From Sarcophilus harrisii (taxonomy: Eukaryota > Chordata > Mammalia > Dasyuromorphia > Dasyuridae): a stretch of 64,000 nt of DNA. Where the stretch lies: assembly GCF_902635505.1 (NCBI RefSeq), contig NC_045426.1, positions 360,703,138 to 360,767,137 of the forward strand, in the 5' to 3' direction. The notes beneath the pieces were generated by a model. The model had not been told where the DNA came from and did no database searches. It worked only from the letters and a program-made list of their open reading frames with translations. Each line of letters begins with the position of its first letter. The first letter of the stretch is position 1. The position numbers and the translations under genes are program-made. Shown piece after piece: positions 43,430 through 56,600 of this stretch.

Positions 43430-43615
43430 TTGTTTCAGTCAGATTCAAATCTCTATTATACTATTTTTATAATATTCTTTTACAATTATGTTCTCCCAAT
43501 CTATTTCATATTTCTATTCTATATTACCACTTATGGTACCTTTATATCATTTCACTTAGTATAGTATCTGGCACATAGTAAGCACTTAATAAATATTTAT
43601 TGGACATTGAACAAT
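43430..43615 (+). repeat. L2 3' end
   Basis: TAGTATCTGGCACATAGTAA and GCACTTAATAAATATTTATT at the end of a T-rich L2 3' UTR remnant. Confidence 0.65.
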
Positions 43616-43639
43616 TATGTCCCTTATTCTGGACATTAT

Positions 43640-44380
43640 AATGAAGTAGGTTGTGGTTCCTTTAAGAAACTACATTTGTGATTCCTTTCAGTTTGATTTA
43701 TTCCTTTCTGATTTCCAATCCCTCCTGGCTGAGGTATTATCAATCCAGGAAACTAGGGTCTTTGATTCACAAATCCTGGTCAAAAGCATCCCTTTGAATT
43801 CCAATAGGAGATCCGGGCTTGTCCCAGCCCCCATGGGATCTGAGCCAACTTGGGCCATCTCAGCCCCCATTCTAATGATCTGCTTGGGTTTCCCAACCCC
43901 CACCAAGCAAATTCTAGACCTCGATGAAACCCAGCAAGGAGCCAACTTGGGACTCCACCCATGGGCCCATTTTAGATAAATCTCTCATTATAAAAAGAGC
44001 CAAACTAAAATCCTCTCCTTGCAGAAGTTTCAAACATGCCATGCTATGCTATGCTAGCTTGGCACGTCAAGGGCCTCTGCCCACTGGAATACTGTTTCCA
44101 GTGCTATCCCCTCTTTACTCTCACCTATTTCCCTAACTAGACTTTAACCTTACTTCCAATCCCCATAATAATAAATCTTTTTTATCAATCTAGGTTTTCG
44201 GGTCTGTAAATTACCTATGCTTGTGCTGAATCCCAAGGGATTGTAGGGGAGACAAACCCCTCCATTTGATACCCTGAACCCCAAACCTACCACTAGACCT
44301 TATTTAACTCCCTGACCACCAGAAACCCTCATTTCATTTGGGTATCCCAAATCTAAACCTCATCAATACCTCTCTTAATG
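43640..44380 (+). mobile_element. LTR-like block, probably a solo LTR
   Basis: Promoter-like ATTATAAAAAGAGCC at about 43988-44002, then AATAATAAATC about 170 bp later, followed by a C-rich segment, in the U3-R-U5 order expected of an LTR on plus. It is unrelated in sequence and orientation to the LTR at 37446. Exact ends are uncertain and no internal region is attached. Confidence 0.45.
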
Positions 44381-44439
44381 CAACATAAAATCATAGTAAC
44401 TTTATTAGTTACTAATTCATATTGAACTTATATAATATT

Positions 44440-44672
44440 GTTGTTTTTCAGCCATGTCACATGACCTCATTTGAGATTTTTCTTAGCAAAGATACTGGAA
44501 TGGTTTGCCATATCCTTCTCTAGCTCCTTTTACATATGAGGAAACTGAGACAAGCAGGGTTATGTGACATGCCCAGAGTCACTTAGCTAATAAGTGTCTG
44601 GGATCAGATATAAATTCAGGTCTTTGTGATTTTAGGCCTAGTACTCTATCCACTATCCCAACTAGCTACCCA
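44440..44672 (-). repeat. CORE-SINE with RTE/BovB-type tail
   Basis: GTTGTTTTTCAGCCATGTCA start, CTTAGCAAAGATACTGGAAT, reversed CORE, and TCTATCCACTATCCCAACTA head. Confidence 0.8.
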
Positions 44673-44679
44673 TTGCTTT

Positions 44680-46005
44680 TGTTATTATGATGCTTTAAGT
44701 TTGCAAAACACCATAATGTTATCACATTAGCATTTCATTAAAAGTCCCAGACCTTATTCAGATGCACTGTTACCTAGCCACTTGATTCCCATTTGTAATT
44801 GTGAAACTGATTTTTAAATTCAAGTGTAAAACTTCACATTTATCTGCACTTGTACCTGTTTGGATATTTTTGGATCCTGACTTGTCATCCACCATATTTA
44901 CTGACTTGCACAGCTTTGTGCAACATCATAGCTGTTTTGGTTGTCAGTTTAAAGCTGCCTCTCTTCTCTTCATAAAGTCAAGGGTAAAAGGAATATGGTG
45001 GGAAAGGGTGGACTTTGCCCCAAATTTGAATGGCAACTCTGTAACTTATGTAATTATGTGATCTTGAACAATTTATTTAACTCTCTAGTTCATGATTTCC
45101 TTGTATTTAAAATGAGGGGATTGGATTAAATATCCTATGTGATAGGAGAAATATCTTCATGGTCCCCTGAGATATGGGCTAGGCTAGTTCTTTTCTCTAA
45201 AAGGTTATTGAAATTGTCCTGGAGACTAATTAGCTCAGGAAATTAAAAACTGCGGTGACCTGGGAATGTCAACTGGGGTCATGAAGAATCACTTGGCTCC
45301 TTTCTCAGGAGCAAGATAACCAACATTAGTACAGAAAAGTAGCATTCTGCTGAATTAATGCTGTATCTTCCCTGAAGCTCATTCTCTTCATGTGGCTAAG
45401 TAAACCTCCATTTGTTAACTCTACCATGTGCCATAAGCATACATTTCACTTAGTCTCATGTTCAAACTTGAGCGACTTTCTGGTCTTGAACCAGGTTTGG
45501 AGTACTCAGCCTCTGCTGAAGCTTCCAACTGCAGATCCAACATACAATGACAGTGATTCTAAATGCATTCATGATATAGTTCTGGGTGATGAATAGATCA
45601 AAAGAAAAGCCAGACTAAGGTCCCTGCTGCCCAGAAGATGAAAATCAAGTAGGCACAATAAGGCATATATAGAGAAAATATTTCAGAAAAATGCAAAAGA
45701 GATCCAAGAGGAATGATGAGGTGACTCAAGACTAAGGAACTTGAACTGAGCCATAGAATGTGAAGAGGAAATTTATATGGAAAAGAAAATCAGTCAGTAA
45801 GCATTTGTAATAGATAATCAGAGAGCAAATAGGGCCCAAAGCCCAATCAAACCCAGCTTGTCAGCTGTCTGAAAGGAACATCAATTTAGGAAGCCCTTCC
45901 CTTGCCAGGTCCTAACCCTACTGCCTACTTCCTACCAGGTACCAGCTACCCTTCCCAGATATTTGCTTACCCTACTCATGCCCTGCCTGAATAACACAGA
46001 ACCCT
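44680..46005. other. Unclassified intergenic block
   Basis: Includes short open frames at 44801-45061 and 45390-45596 without recognisable domains. 45000-45150 has a MIR-like look (ATGTGATCTTGAACAATTTA). Nothing else is supported. Confidence 0.35.
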
Positions 46006-46009
46006 GCTT

Positions 46010-46320
46010 CACTCAGACTTTTAGGCCTGTTACCCTCCTTCTTCTTGAAACCTTCTTTCTACTATTGCTCTCCCAGGACCATCAAGCCTTAAGCATCTGC
46101 CCTGTTACTTTTTAATTTGAATTTCATCTGAATGGCCCATATGCCTGAAGGATCACCTGGCCTTTCCATGTATTCCTAAATTGTATCCTCCTATGTGGGT
46201 TGTCTCTCCTAATTAGAATGTGAGCACCTTGAGAGCCAATTGTTTTGCTTCTTTATTTGTAGTCTCAAGATTTAATGCAGTGAGTGGTTGGGACTAGTAA
46301 GCACTTAAGAAATGCTTTCC
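46010..46320 (+). repeat. L2 3' end
   Basis: GAAGGATCACCTGGCCTTTC, TAGAATGTGAGCACCTTGAG, TTTATTTGTAGTCTCAAG and TAAGCACTTAAGAAATGC. Confidence 0.65.
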
Positions 46321-46329
46321 CATTCCATT

Positions 46330-47380
46330 TTTAAGCACCAATTTTGTGCTGTGTACTATACTAGAGAATTTTCAAATATTCAAATGTGATGTCATCATTT
46401 GGCTGTCGCCTTCAACAGTGCAGATCACAAAATTTGTTTGCCCATTCTTTGTAACTTGTGTTCATGTCCTGCTAATGGGGTGAATAAGACCCAAACAAAA
46501 GACCAGGCCCTTAGCAAATAGGTGGGCCATAAAGAGGGGCATTGATAGAATGTCTCTGTTGAATTTAAATTGGCCTTAAGTGAGTTTTTGTTGAAGTGGG
46601 CCCTTACTAATTTTCTTGAATCGACAGTATTATCTCGACCCCTATAGTTACTGTATGTCAATCCCCACCTCCACTCTCACCCCCCACTTATTTCTCTACT
46701 ATATAAGGCCCTGCTCTTCCACATCTTAATTGCTAGTTCATTAGGAACTTAGCCTGCCTTATGGCATCTGCCCCTTGTTAACTGTGAGTTCCACTGGGAT
46801 ACTTAGTCCACATTTTCTCCTTGTTATCACTAAACTCCCTTTTGGAATTTAGCTTGATGCTAACAGTGTAATGATATCTTTGCCTCTTGATTTGAAAATG
46901 GTCTAAACCTATAAATTCTTTTGAGACATTTCATCACACTGCCCTAAAACCTCAGCATATTTATTTTGGCTTAATCATTGTTTCCCTATCCTTCCCATTA
47001 GTTAGCTTCAGAGGAGCCATTCATACTTCCATTCAATCAAGGAAGGCCTTACTCAATTTACCCTAACATTGTAAGAGTCCGAGTGCTGCACTTGAGCTTG
47101 CGCAGCCATCATGCCTTGCTCCATGACCAGCTGGTTCTATTATAGTTCTGGACATACCCTATAACTGCTTAGGTCCCCAGGGTAGTGTTCTACACAGACT
47201 TACCTTTCCCAAAATTTGTTCTCACTATGCTTCTTCCTTTTGAATCTTACCCATGTTTCATTCCCTGAGGGGTAGGTTCTCTGCCAGTTAAAGTGGCAAC
47301 AGGACAACATAGCAAAGTAATTCATGTTAAAGGGAGAAATATGGACATTATTCCCATCCTACCCATTCTAGGTTACACAT
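46330..47380. other. Unclassified block, possibly an old LTR
   Basis: A TATA-like ACTATATAAGGCC at about 46698 sits in C-rich sequence, and scattered CpGs occur near 47080-47110. No termini, open frame or repeat motif secures the assignment. Confidence 0.25.
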
Positions 47381-47387
47381 TTTGTTG

Positions 47388-47595
47388 CCATTGTTGGTCA
47401 ATCATTTTCATTTGTAGCCTACTCTTCAAGACCATTTGGAGTTTTCTTGGCAAAGTTACTAGAATGATTTTCTATTTCCTTCTCTAGCTCAGTTTGCAGA
47501 TGAAGAAAAAAAATAAAGCAAATAGGGTTAAGTGATTTGTGCAAAGTCTTACAGCTTGTCTGAGGCCAAATTTAAATTCAAGAAGATAAATCTTA
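47388..47595 (-). repeat. CORE-SINE with RTE/BovB-type tail
   Basis: GGTCAATCATTTTCATTTGT start, TTGGCAAAGTTACTAGAATG, decayed CORE and head. Confidence 0.7.
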
Positions 47596-47604
47596 CTCCA
47601 GATT

Positions 47605-47800
47605 ACACGTTTATTTTATTTTAATTTTAAAACTAAAATTTATTTCTTTCCCATGCTTTGCCCCCAGCTTAAAAAAAAAGAAAAACAAACCAAATATAAT
47701 AAAATACAATAATAAAATTCCCACATTGCCCATATTCAGAAATGAATACACATAGGAGTCCCTCTTCTCCATGTATTAACCATTGTTGGACTTTATTTTG
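47605..47800 (-). repeat. Old antisense L1-type fragment
   Basis: AAAATTCCCACATTGCCCAT and GAGTCCCTCTTCTCCATG match 33780-33910. Confidence 0.5.
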
Positions 47801-48780
47801 CTTATGACTAATCCTTCCCTGAAATTATCCTCTTTTATTCTAACTTGCCTCTTTCCTTCCTGTTTCCCTATTGAGTGAAATGTATTTCCACACCCAAATA
47901 TGCATATCCTGCCCTCTTTTTGACAGTTAAAAAAGTGAGATTTACAAATGCCAGATTACAAATGCCTTGGTCTAACTAAAACAATATCTTTAGTACAAAT
48001 AGTCATCTCAAACAGTAATAGCTATAAAAGTAGAAGAACCCTGCTTTTTTTTTTTTTTAATCCCTACAGGCTATTTATATTTATTCAGTGGGATTTAGTA
48101 ATATCAAAATATTCTTTGCACAGTATAAGACTAATGCTAAAGAGCTTGTTTCTGCTAAAATAATTATAAATTATTTCATTTCTTAAATTGGTATAAAAAG
48201 TTGCAAAAAAGTAAGAAAATATATTACACTAGTGGTGATACTGTTATCAAGATTTTCTTCCCTAGTGAAATGATTATTCCTATGTCAAAATATAGTTCTT
48301 GTTCATCAGTGCTTCTGAATAACTTGCAGTTATACATGATTTCTTGTCTGATGAACAATGTTTATGGAAAGAGCAGATACCACATAAATACATTTGCACT
48401 TCTGACAAATTTCTTGCTGCAAAATATCAACTGAAAATCTGCCACCATATAAAGGATTTTCTGGGGTTAGGGTAGATGTTAATTTACATAAAAATTAATG
48501 TTTAGCAAACACTGTAATTGCAGATAAACCAAGGGGAAGGGATGCTATTTTGTTTGTTCCAAATCAACAGCACTTAAGAAGGTAATATATTTCTATATCT
48601 GTATTTCAACTTAATTGTATTTGATTGAAACATTTAAAAGAAATGAAAAATGAACATTTTTTTTAAAAGGAAGATTTAAGTATTATCTATTTCCCTACCC
48701 ACCTCTCCTTATTTGCCTAGTTTTCTATTTATGTATTCAAAATATATGATATGAAAAAGTTTTTTTTTTCACTTTACCTT
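47801..48780. other. No feature recognised
   Basis: AT-rich. Small open frames at 47948-48434 have no recognisable similarity. Confidence 0.3.
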
Positions 48781-48784
48781 TCCC

Positions 48785-48895
48785 TTTTCTTACAAAACAA
48801 TAATATTCCATAACATTCATATACCATAACTTATTTAGCCATTCTCCAATTGATGGGCATCCATTCAGTTTCCAGTTTCTTGCCATAACATGGTA
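48785..48895 (-). repeat. Short antisense L1 ORF2 C-terminal fragment
   Basis: ACAAAACAATAATATTCCAT, CCATTCTCCAATTGATGGGC and GTTTCCAGTTTCTTGCCA reverse the C-terminal L1 region seen at 31290-31390. Confidence 0.8.
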
Positions 48896-48899
48896 CTTT

Positions 48900-49945
48900 T
48901 GCAAAGAAATAGAGTGTCTTCTTTTATCTCTTTGGGGCCATGAAACTACTCAGTTTCAAATGTAGTCTGTGGAATTGTAGTCCTAAAATGATAGCTCCCA
49001 AATTCCCAATGGTGAATTCATCTTTAATAGCCAGTCATTTGATGTAATAATTATAAAACATCCCCTAATAAATCTGGAACACTTCCCCTAAACACACACA
49101 CACATACACAGTGCACTAGAAGGAACAAATGGCATATACTTAGTAACTTAGTACACTGTAGTGAAGCACATGGTCTAAACAATTTGTATCTATTGTACTG
49201 CAAGTCTCTCATGTCCACTTTTTCCTTATGATGTTCTCATTTTGTTCTCTCTTGGTCAAATCACTCCCCAGTGCTCCCTGGGTCTGTGCAGCTCCTAATT
49301 GTCAGAGCTAATTCTCCATTGAAATCACAGATAGCTCTCTCAAGGAACTGCCAGGTGTCATGCTCCTTAACCATCAAATCCATCCATCATATTTTGGTCC
49401 CCATGTGTCTTTCTGTATATCTGGCTGGATGCAATATCCTCTACTGAGTGAGTAGATGCCATGGCTAATTCAGGGGAGGAGACAATAATCTTTCTGCTGT
49501 TGTTTTCTGGTAGTAAAGGGGTTCATACTCCCCAAGGTTGCTATCTGCCTTAATGTCCTCAGGGCTAGTAGACTTAGCTTTTTAAAGGACATCAGATCAG
49601 GCTTGTGGCCAGCTTCATTTCTAATTCAATAAGGAAAGTTTTTTTGACTTGACTAAGCAACATCAAGGCTAGATCTGTTTTTATATGTCATTTACACATT
49701 AACACTTTATTATCTATAGCTTTCTGTATCTATAGCAGCAGAGATGGAGGAAGGGGAGAAATTAACTATATACCACCTACCACCCCCAACTACTTATCAT
49801 TGGGGGGGGGGCATTGGAGAACATCTGAAAATTAACCAGTGATTACAAAGAATAAGTATGCCCTGCTCAAGAACAGGTCATGTCAGATTAAAATTTCACT
49901 TTTTGACAAGGTTACTAAACTGTTAAGTCAGGAGTATTTGATAGG
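48900..49945. other. Unclassified intergenic block
   Basis: Less AT-rich around 49200-49600, with no open frame or repeat motif I recognise. Contains short CA (49095-49110) and G (49802-49811) runs. Confidence 0.3.
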
Positions 49946-49949
49946 TAAA

Positions 49950-52020
49950 ATCTAGGTAAGGTATTTCTATTTGATAGTTTCTCTTTGTTCTTTGCTGCAC
50001 ACCTTGTTTATTTTATTCTTTTTTCCCTCTTTCATTCCCTCACCATCATCCCCAAGCAGGATATAGTTAAAAAAGATTTATCTATGTATACATATATAGA
50101 CATATATATGTCTATCTTTTCCTTTCCCTGATGATTCTTTGCTTTTAATTCTGCTCTTAAAAACTTACCTTGCTATTACTTAACCTCCCTTCACCCATGG
50201 ATCCCTCGTCTTCTTCTCTTACTCTTTGCTTCCCCATCTACCCATCCTTCCCTCCTTATTTCTTTATAGATTTTGGAGGGTGCTAAACCCTTCGTGGCAT
50301 ATATGTAGCGTTGTCCATTTAACCCATTCCCAATGTGAGTTAGGTTTTCAGAACTACAAGTCTTCCTTCCCTCTCTAATGCCTCTGTATGTTTCCTCTGT
50401 ACCTCATTTGTATGACATGATTGCTATTTTTACCTTAACTGCCCCAATCTTTCTTTTGAACTATCTTATTATCAATATGAATTTTAAACATATGCTATAC
50501 ATTTCCCATGTAAAAAACTCCCACAATTTTTCCATGTTGAGTTTCTTGAAATTTCTTTGATTTTGGCTCTTATATGTTAAATTTTCTATTAAGTTTGGGT
50601 TTGGTTGATAGAAAGTCCTGAAAATCTGCAGGTTCGTAGAATGTCCGTTTTTTTCCCCCATCATTCAGTATTATAATTTTACTAGATATATTTTTGGTCA
50701 CAAGTCTAATTGTTTAGATTGTAAATAAAAATTATTCCAAGATCTGTGGTCTTTTATTGTGGCTACTGCTAAGTCCCCTGTTGTTCTAGCCCCAGCAACA
50801 ATTGTAGTTGAATGTTTTTTTTTCTTGTTTTTTGCAAAATTTTTTTGATTTTTTTTTTAAATTTGGCAATAATATTCCTATGTGTTTTCTACAAAGGATC
50901 TCTTTGAGGTGGTGATCAGTGGATTTTTCCTATTTCTACTTTCTTCTCATGTTCTATCACTCCAGGACAATTTTCTTGTATAATTTCTTGCATTATTGTG
51001 CAAGGTTCTTTTTTTGGTCACAACTGTCAAGTAGTTCAGTTATTCTTATATTTTCTCTTCTTGATCGGTTCTCCAAATCTGTTGTATTTCTTACATTTCA
51101 CATTCTATTTTTTCATTCTTAATACTGTTTTATTTTTTAGTCTCATAGTTTTACTGTCTTTCCCTTACCCAATTCTAATTTTCATTTTTGAGACTAATAT
51201 TCTTTTCTATTTGGCTAACTTTTTTTCATAATCTTTTCATGGATAGTTTTTGTTTTTCCTCAATGTTTCTCATTTGATTTTTAAATTCTTTTTTGGGTCT
51301 TATAAATTCCCTCTGAGCAGGGAGCCATTTAATGTTACTCTTTGGAACAGAGCAACTTTTTTACTTCTGTGTCCTCCTCTGAAGATGAACCCTGTTCTTC
51401 CTTATTCCCATCATAAATTTCTATGGTGGGTTTTTCTTCTTCTTTGCCAGTTATTTTTAGTATAAGTACCTCTAATCATAGGATGGGGGGAGATGGTGCC
51501 TCAAGCTTCACTTCAGTTCTCTCAGACTTGAAACCCCAAATCAAGAGCTCTATCGTCTAGCAAGTGCCCTGCATCAGCAGCATCCTAGTCCCACAGCTTC
51601 TGCCCTCATGGGTATGCTGGTTCTTTCTCATGCAAGATCCTGGCTCGGCGGCATAGCTAAACCCAGCACTCCTAATCAGTAAAGGTTCACTTAAGAATTC
51701 CTGGAATCAGACCCTGACTCCACAACAATCCAGATGGTTTAAGTTTCTGTGATTCCTGCTGAGGAGCCAGTCAAACCCAACCAGCTCCAGGGCTCCCCAT
51801 ATAGTGTTTCTGAGGTAGAGGTAGTTGCACTGCACACGGTTAATCTCTAATTTCTTCAGATTTTCTTGGGTTGTACCTGGAGAAGCCCTTGTTCTGCCTC
51901 ATCTTCTTGATTTTTCACCAGTCCATATGGTGAGTCTATGCCCTGAGGCACAAATTTGTTTTATTTGTGGAGGAAATCTGGAGAACTTGAAATTTACCAA
52001 CCTACTCAACCATATTCCCT
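49950..52020 (-). repeat. Antisense L1 5' half: 5' UTR and ORF1 (HAL1-like)
   Basis: Read on minus, 52020-51480 is a GC-richer L1-type leader starting AGGGAATATGGTTGAG. Then decayed ORF1 text: AAGAAATTATACAAGAAAAT, TGTCCTGGAGTGATAGAACA, GGAAAAATCCACTGATCACC (R-I-H-R-S-like), and AATAATTTTTATTTACAATC. No ORF2 follows, so it is either a 3'-truncated L1 or a half-L1. Confidence 0.65.
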
Positions 52021-52189
52021 AAATCCTCCTTCAATTGCAAATCTTAAATTACCTTTTCAGTTGTCATATTTTGACTTCTCTAGCATTTGACATCAGCCTC
52101 TACCATTTCCTTAATAGTTTATCTTCTGTGAGTCTTTCCTAACATCTTTTTTTATTTTCTTAATGATTACCCCTCCTTCATATCCTTTA

Positions 52190-53045
52190 TTGGTTTACTA
52201 TATACTTAATGCTGTATTATGGATGTATCATAAAGCTCTGTACTGAGCCCATTTATCTCAACATTCAGTAACCCCATCAGCTTAAATGTAACTTTTCCTA
52301 AACCCATTCTTTTAATTTTCTTATTTCTGTTGAGTGCATAATCATCCAATCAACATTTATAACCTGTACTTCTATCATCAACCCTTCTCTTTCACACACC
52401 CTATATTTCCATTCAGATGCCAAGCCTTGCTGCTTCTATCTCTACATTTGTTTCTTTCATCCTACATCATAGCCACTGCCCTAGTTCAGGCTCTCTTATC
52501 AATTGATCTCCCTGCATCTGATCTTCCCTCTTTAGCCATCTTCTCTAAACAGTTGCCAGAGTGGTTTTCTTAAATTGCAAAACTGATCTATTCCATGATC
52601 AGTAAACACCACTGGCTATTTCTTCTCAGGTAAATTACAAATTTAGAATTCAAAATTCTTTACAATCTCACCCATCTTTCCAATTTTATTCTACATTCCC
52701 CTCCCTCCCCCTTTTGCACTGCACAGTTCAGGCAAAGCAACCTTCTTAGTGTCCTGCACATGACATTCTGTCTTGTTTCACTACCTTTGCACTGGCTGGC
52801 CCTCATGCATGAATAACCTTTTATCTCATTTCCAATCCCTTGTTTCTTTGAGGCCTGCCTTCTTCAGGAAACCTCTCCTAATCCCCCAGTTATTATGGTC
52901 CTTCTATACCACAGATTACCTTAAATTTTCCATATATTTTGTATTTATGTATAATCCAATACAACATAATCTTTTTTTAAGCCAGCAATTGTCTTTGTAT
53001 CTCCAGATTCTATCACGACACCTAATAAACGCTTATTGATTTAAC
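52190..53045 (+). repeat. Long L2 3' end
   Basis: Continuous L2 text: TGGTTTTCTTAAATTGCAAA, CTTTACAATCTCACCCATCT, GCCTGCCTTCTTCAGGAAAC, CTTTGTATCTCCAGATTCTA and CCTAATAAACGCTTATTGAT. Length and order are typical of an L2 copy. 52025-52190 may be its more diverged start. Confidence 0.85.
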
Positions 53046-53219
53046 ACCTGAATTTTTTTTTAACCTTGGAATACTCCCCTCTCAAAGCAGAACTGTCTAG
53101 AGAAGATGCATGGGAGCTGAATGTAATAGCAGTAAAGACATAGCCATTGCAAAGGATGAGCAAGAACACTTTCCAGTTGGCCCTGCTCATGATCTCTATG
53201 AAAGGTAAAATCTTTCTTT

Positions 53220-53445
53220 TAGAAGGTAATTCAGTGCTTAAGAGTTCTGGGTCTTGAGTCCAAATCTGATCTCGGACCCGTCACACATATTAGCTATGTG
53301 TCCCTAGGCAAGTCACTTGTTTGCTTGTTTCCTCAACTGTAAAATAAGGAAAATAGGAGCAACTCCCAGGATTGTGGTGAAGATCTAATGAGATAATTAG
53401 TACAGTGCATGACACACAGTGCTATATAAATATTAGCTATTATTT
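53220..53445 (+). repeat. MIR/CORE-SINE type copy
   Basis: TGTGTCCCTAGGCAAGTCAC core, CCTCAACTGTAAAATAAGG, and TGCTATATAAATATTAGCTA tail. Confidence 0.75.
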
Positions 53446-53454
53446 TTTAAAAAT

Positions 53455-53600
53455 TATTTTTTGGTGAGGCAACGGGATTAAGTGACTTGTCCAGGGTCAC
53501 ACAGCGAGTATGTGCGAAGTGTCTGAAGTCAAATCTGAACTTGGGTCCTCCTGACTCCAGGGCTGCTGCTCTGCCCACTGCCATCTAGCTGCCCCAACTA
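53455..53600 (-). repeat. CORE-SINE head fragment
   Basis: TAAGTGACTTGTCCAGGGTC reversed CORE, TGGGTCCTCCTGACTCCAGG, and CATCTAGCTGCCCC head. Confidence 0.75.
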
Positions 53601-53639
53601 TTAATTAATTTTGATAATACCACAGAACTTTTCTGAAAG

Positions 53640-56600
53640 AATTAGTTTAAAAATGGTGCAAGATGGTAATTATTTTATACATTGTAACATGGTTTTTACT
53701 TTATTTTTCCTTCCTAATAAAATGTACAATCTTGAATTTATGGTCCAATATTGCATTTTTCTATAGTTTAAGATGAAAGTACAACAGAGATAAGTATTTT
53801 GGGAGGACATAGCCAGGTAGAAAAAGACATCAGAGAACACAACATGCCACAATGTAAATTGAAATCGGTAATATTTTCAATGAATTAGGCATTCTGGAGT
53901 TATTTTAAAGTTTTAAGATAAGCCATTTAAAAAAGTAACCAATATATACAATGGTATACTTAAGAACAAATACATAAGCATAATTTATGAATACGAAAAT
54001 TTTACTAAGAAAATATAAGACCAGAACACATCAATTATAATGCCCTAAAAGAGAAAAAAAAAATTCACATAAATTTCTTATGACTGATTACTAGACCTTC
54101 ATATAATAAATCAATGTTGCATACAAACATTTTCCCTCCTTAAATTTATATTCTCATGAATAATCAACATAAAAAGGAATTATTCTTTTTTTTACCTTAA
54201 ATATTAATGGGGGAAAATAGTAAGCAATGATTTTTGTAGTATAAGATTTCCTTTAAATCAATAATCAATTCATGTAATAGATTAGTTTGTGAAACAGTAT
54301 AATTGGTTAAAAAATTGTTGTAGTTCTTTGCTCAATTCTACATTTTGAGAAAAGTGAAGGAAAACATTTATAATTAAATTCAAGTATTTAACTTTCTGCT
54401 CATCAGTTTTTAATTGTTTTCCTATCCTGTAATAAATTATGTACACATGAAGTTGCACTTATACATGTACATGCAGTAGGTATTATCTAATACTTTCTAC
54501 AAAACGAATATATTAGCATAAAATGGGAATTTTAAAAATCCTGAGTTAAGGGCAGCTAGATGGTGCAGAACATTAAGAGCACTGGACCCAAGTTTAAAGC
54601 TGGCCTAATACACTAGTTATTTGACTTGGGGCAATTCACTCAACCCTGCTTGCCTCAGCTTCCTCTAAATGACCTGGAAAAAGAAATGACAAACTACTTC
54701 AGTATCTTTGCCAAGAAAACCCCAAATGGGGTCACAAAAAGTGGGGCATGACTGAAGCAACTGAACAAAAGTTGAGAGGTAAAACATGAAAAGGATGAAA
54801 GAGATAACTTTAAGAGAACAGTAGATGAGTGTTTCATTTAAGATAATTTTCGAAACTAAAAGTCATTTATATTCAAGATTGAAATGAAAGGGCTTAGTGA
54901 AATAATTATTCTTGTCTCATCACTCTCTTTCATATCTTGAGTATTACTAATTTATGCTAGAACTGGAATGTTACAATCAATGATTGGTTAAGTATTTTTT
55001 AATTTGAAAAAGCATTAAAAAAAAAATCACTGACCTAAGAACATTGAACAAATCATGAAAATCAAGTAAAGTCCTAATTTATCAGCAAGATTTCCTCCTC
55101 AAACATAAAGCTTAAAAGATTTGCTCAACACCAGAGAATAAGAGTAACAAAAAAGGGTTTAACGTTTTTTTATATGGAATAGATAACAGTAGAATATAAA
55201 AACACAGCTTTTTAGCAAGAAGCTGTTACAGAAAAGATACAAAGCTTTTAAAGACATTTTATTTAATGTACAATTTCTGCAACTGAACTTTTAACATATT
55301 TTCATTTTTACCCCACTTTCCCTTTATAAAAAAGCAAAAAGATTTAGAATTCTCAAATCCATTTTGCATGGAATTTTCAGTGAAAGCAAATCAACATTTC
55401 ATAAAGACTACTGGCCTTTCTTGAGTCCACTCATATTTAATTGATTTGAAAACACTATAGGCCTAATTCTATGTTTGCTATTACAAGATACAACACTGCA
55501 TTTAACCCAATTACTTTACTATAATATGGGAAAATTTGCTGGTTAAATTAAAATACTGAAAAATCTCATCCACATTAAAGGACCAGGAATTTTTTAATAG
55601 TTGAATTATTCTAATCGATACATTTAATCTATTGTATCTAATGGATACATTTAAATGTTAGTCTGCAGAGTGCTCATTTCAATACTGGTAGAAAATAATT
55701 TTGATGCATATCAAAAGATCAGAGAATCAAGTACTATTTCATAACAGGTGACATGTCTCATTGTAACTTTCTAATTTATTAATATAGCAGCATCTGAACA
55801 TATGTAATTTCAGATACAAAATACAAGCACTGCCAATTGCATCTACTCCTTTAAAAGTGAAATTTCAGGATTGGGAACTTTAATTAGAGCTCTTATAACT
55901 GTGCTCCTATAAAACTGACCCCATTATTGTTAGTGAATTCAACAATGTATAGTATGAAGAAATGGCAATGAATATGGATAATATCTGAATGAAGTATAGG
56001 AAAAGAATTTCTCCATTATCTCCCCCCTGGAAGCTTTGTGACAACTGTTACTTACTATTTGTTTATAATTGCTGTTACTGACTCCAAGCTGTAGATAACA
56101 TTTAACAACCATTACACATTAATCCTAAAACAATCAATCTGAATTCAGAGAAGCAGGACTTGTTTTTTTTTTTTTCAAGATTACTCTTTACAAAGTAAAA
56201 AATGGTTCTCATATTTGATGAGTCTTTTTCTAAACCAATACAAAGAAATACATTGTAGTTAGATGTATTTTCAGGAAATCTTCTGAAGCATTATCTTCAA
56301 TTCAAACAAATTACATTTATTCTCAGACTGATACCTTAAATTTAAGTAAACTTATAGACTGTAAACACTAAGATAGCAAAAATAGATGAAAAGTCATTCT
56401 ATGTAAAAAAACATCATTTGAGTTGGTATTTTAAAAAAATATTTAAAATGCAGAAAACTATTCACAGTATTGAATTTAAAACTCATACCACATTTTAATA
56501 CTTTTAGCATTTTAACCAAAATCTCACACTCACATACTTTCCCCATTATAGTGTAAATTAACCTTCTTTCAATTGGGGAAAGGACATCAGTGAAGCAATC

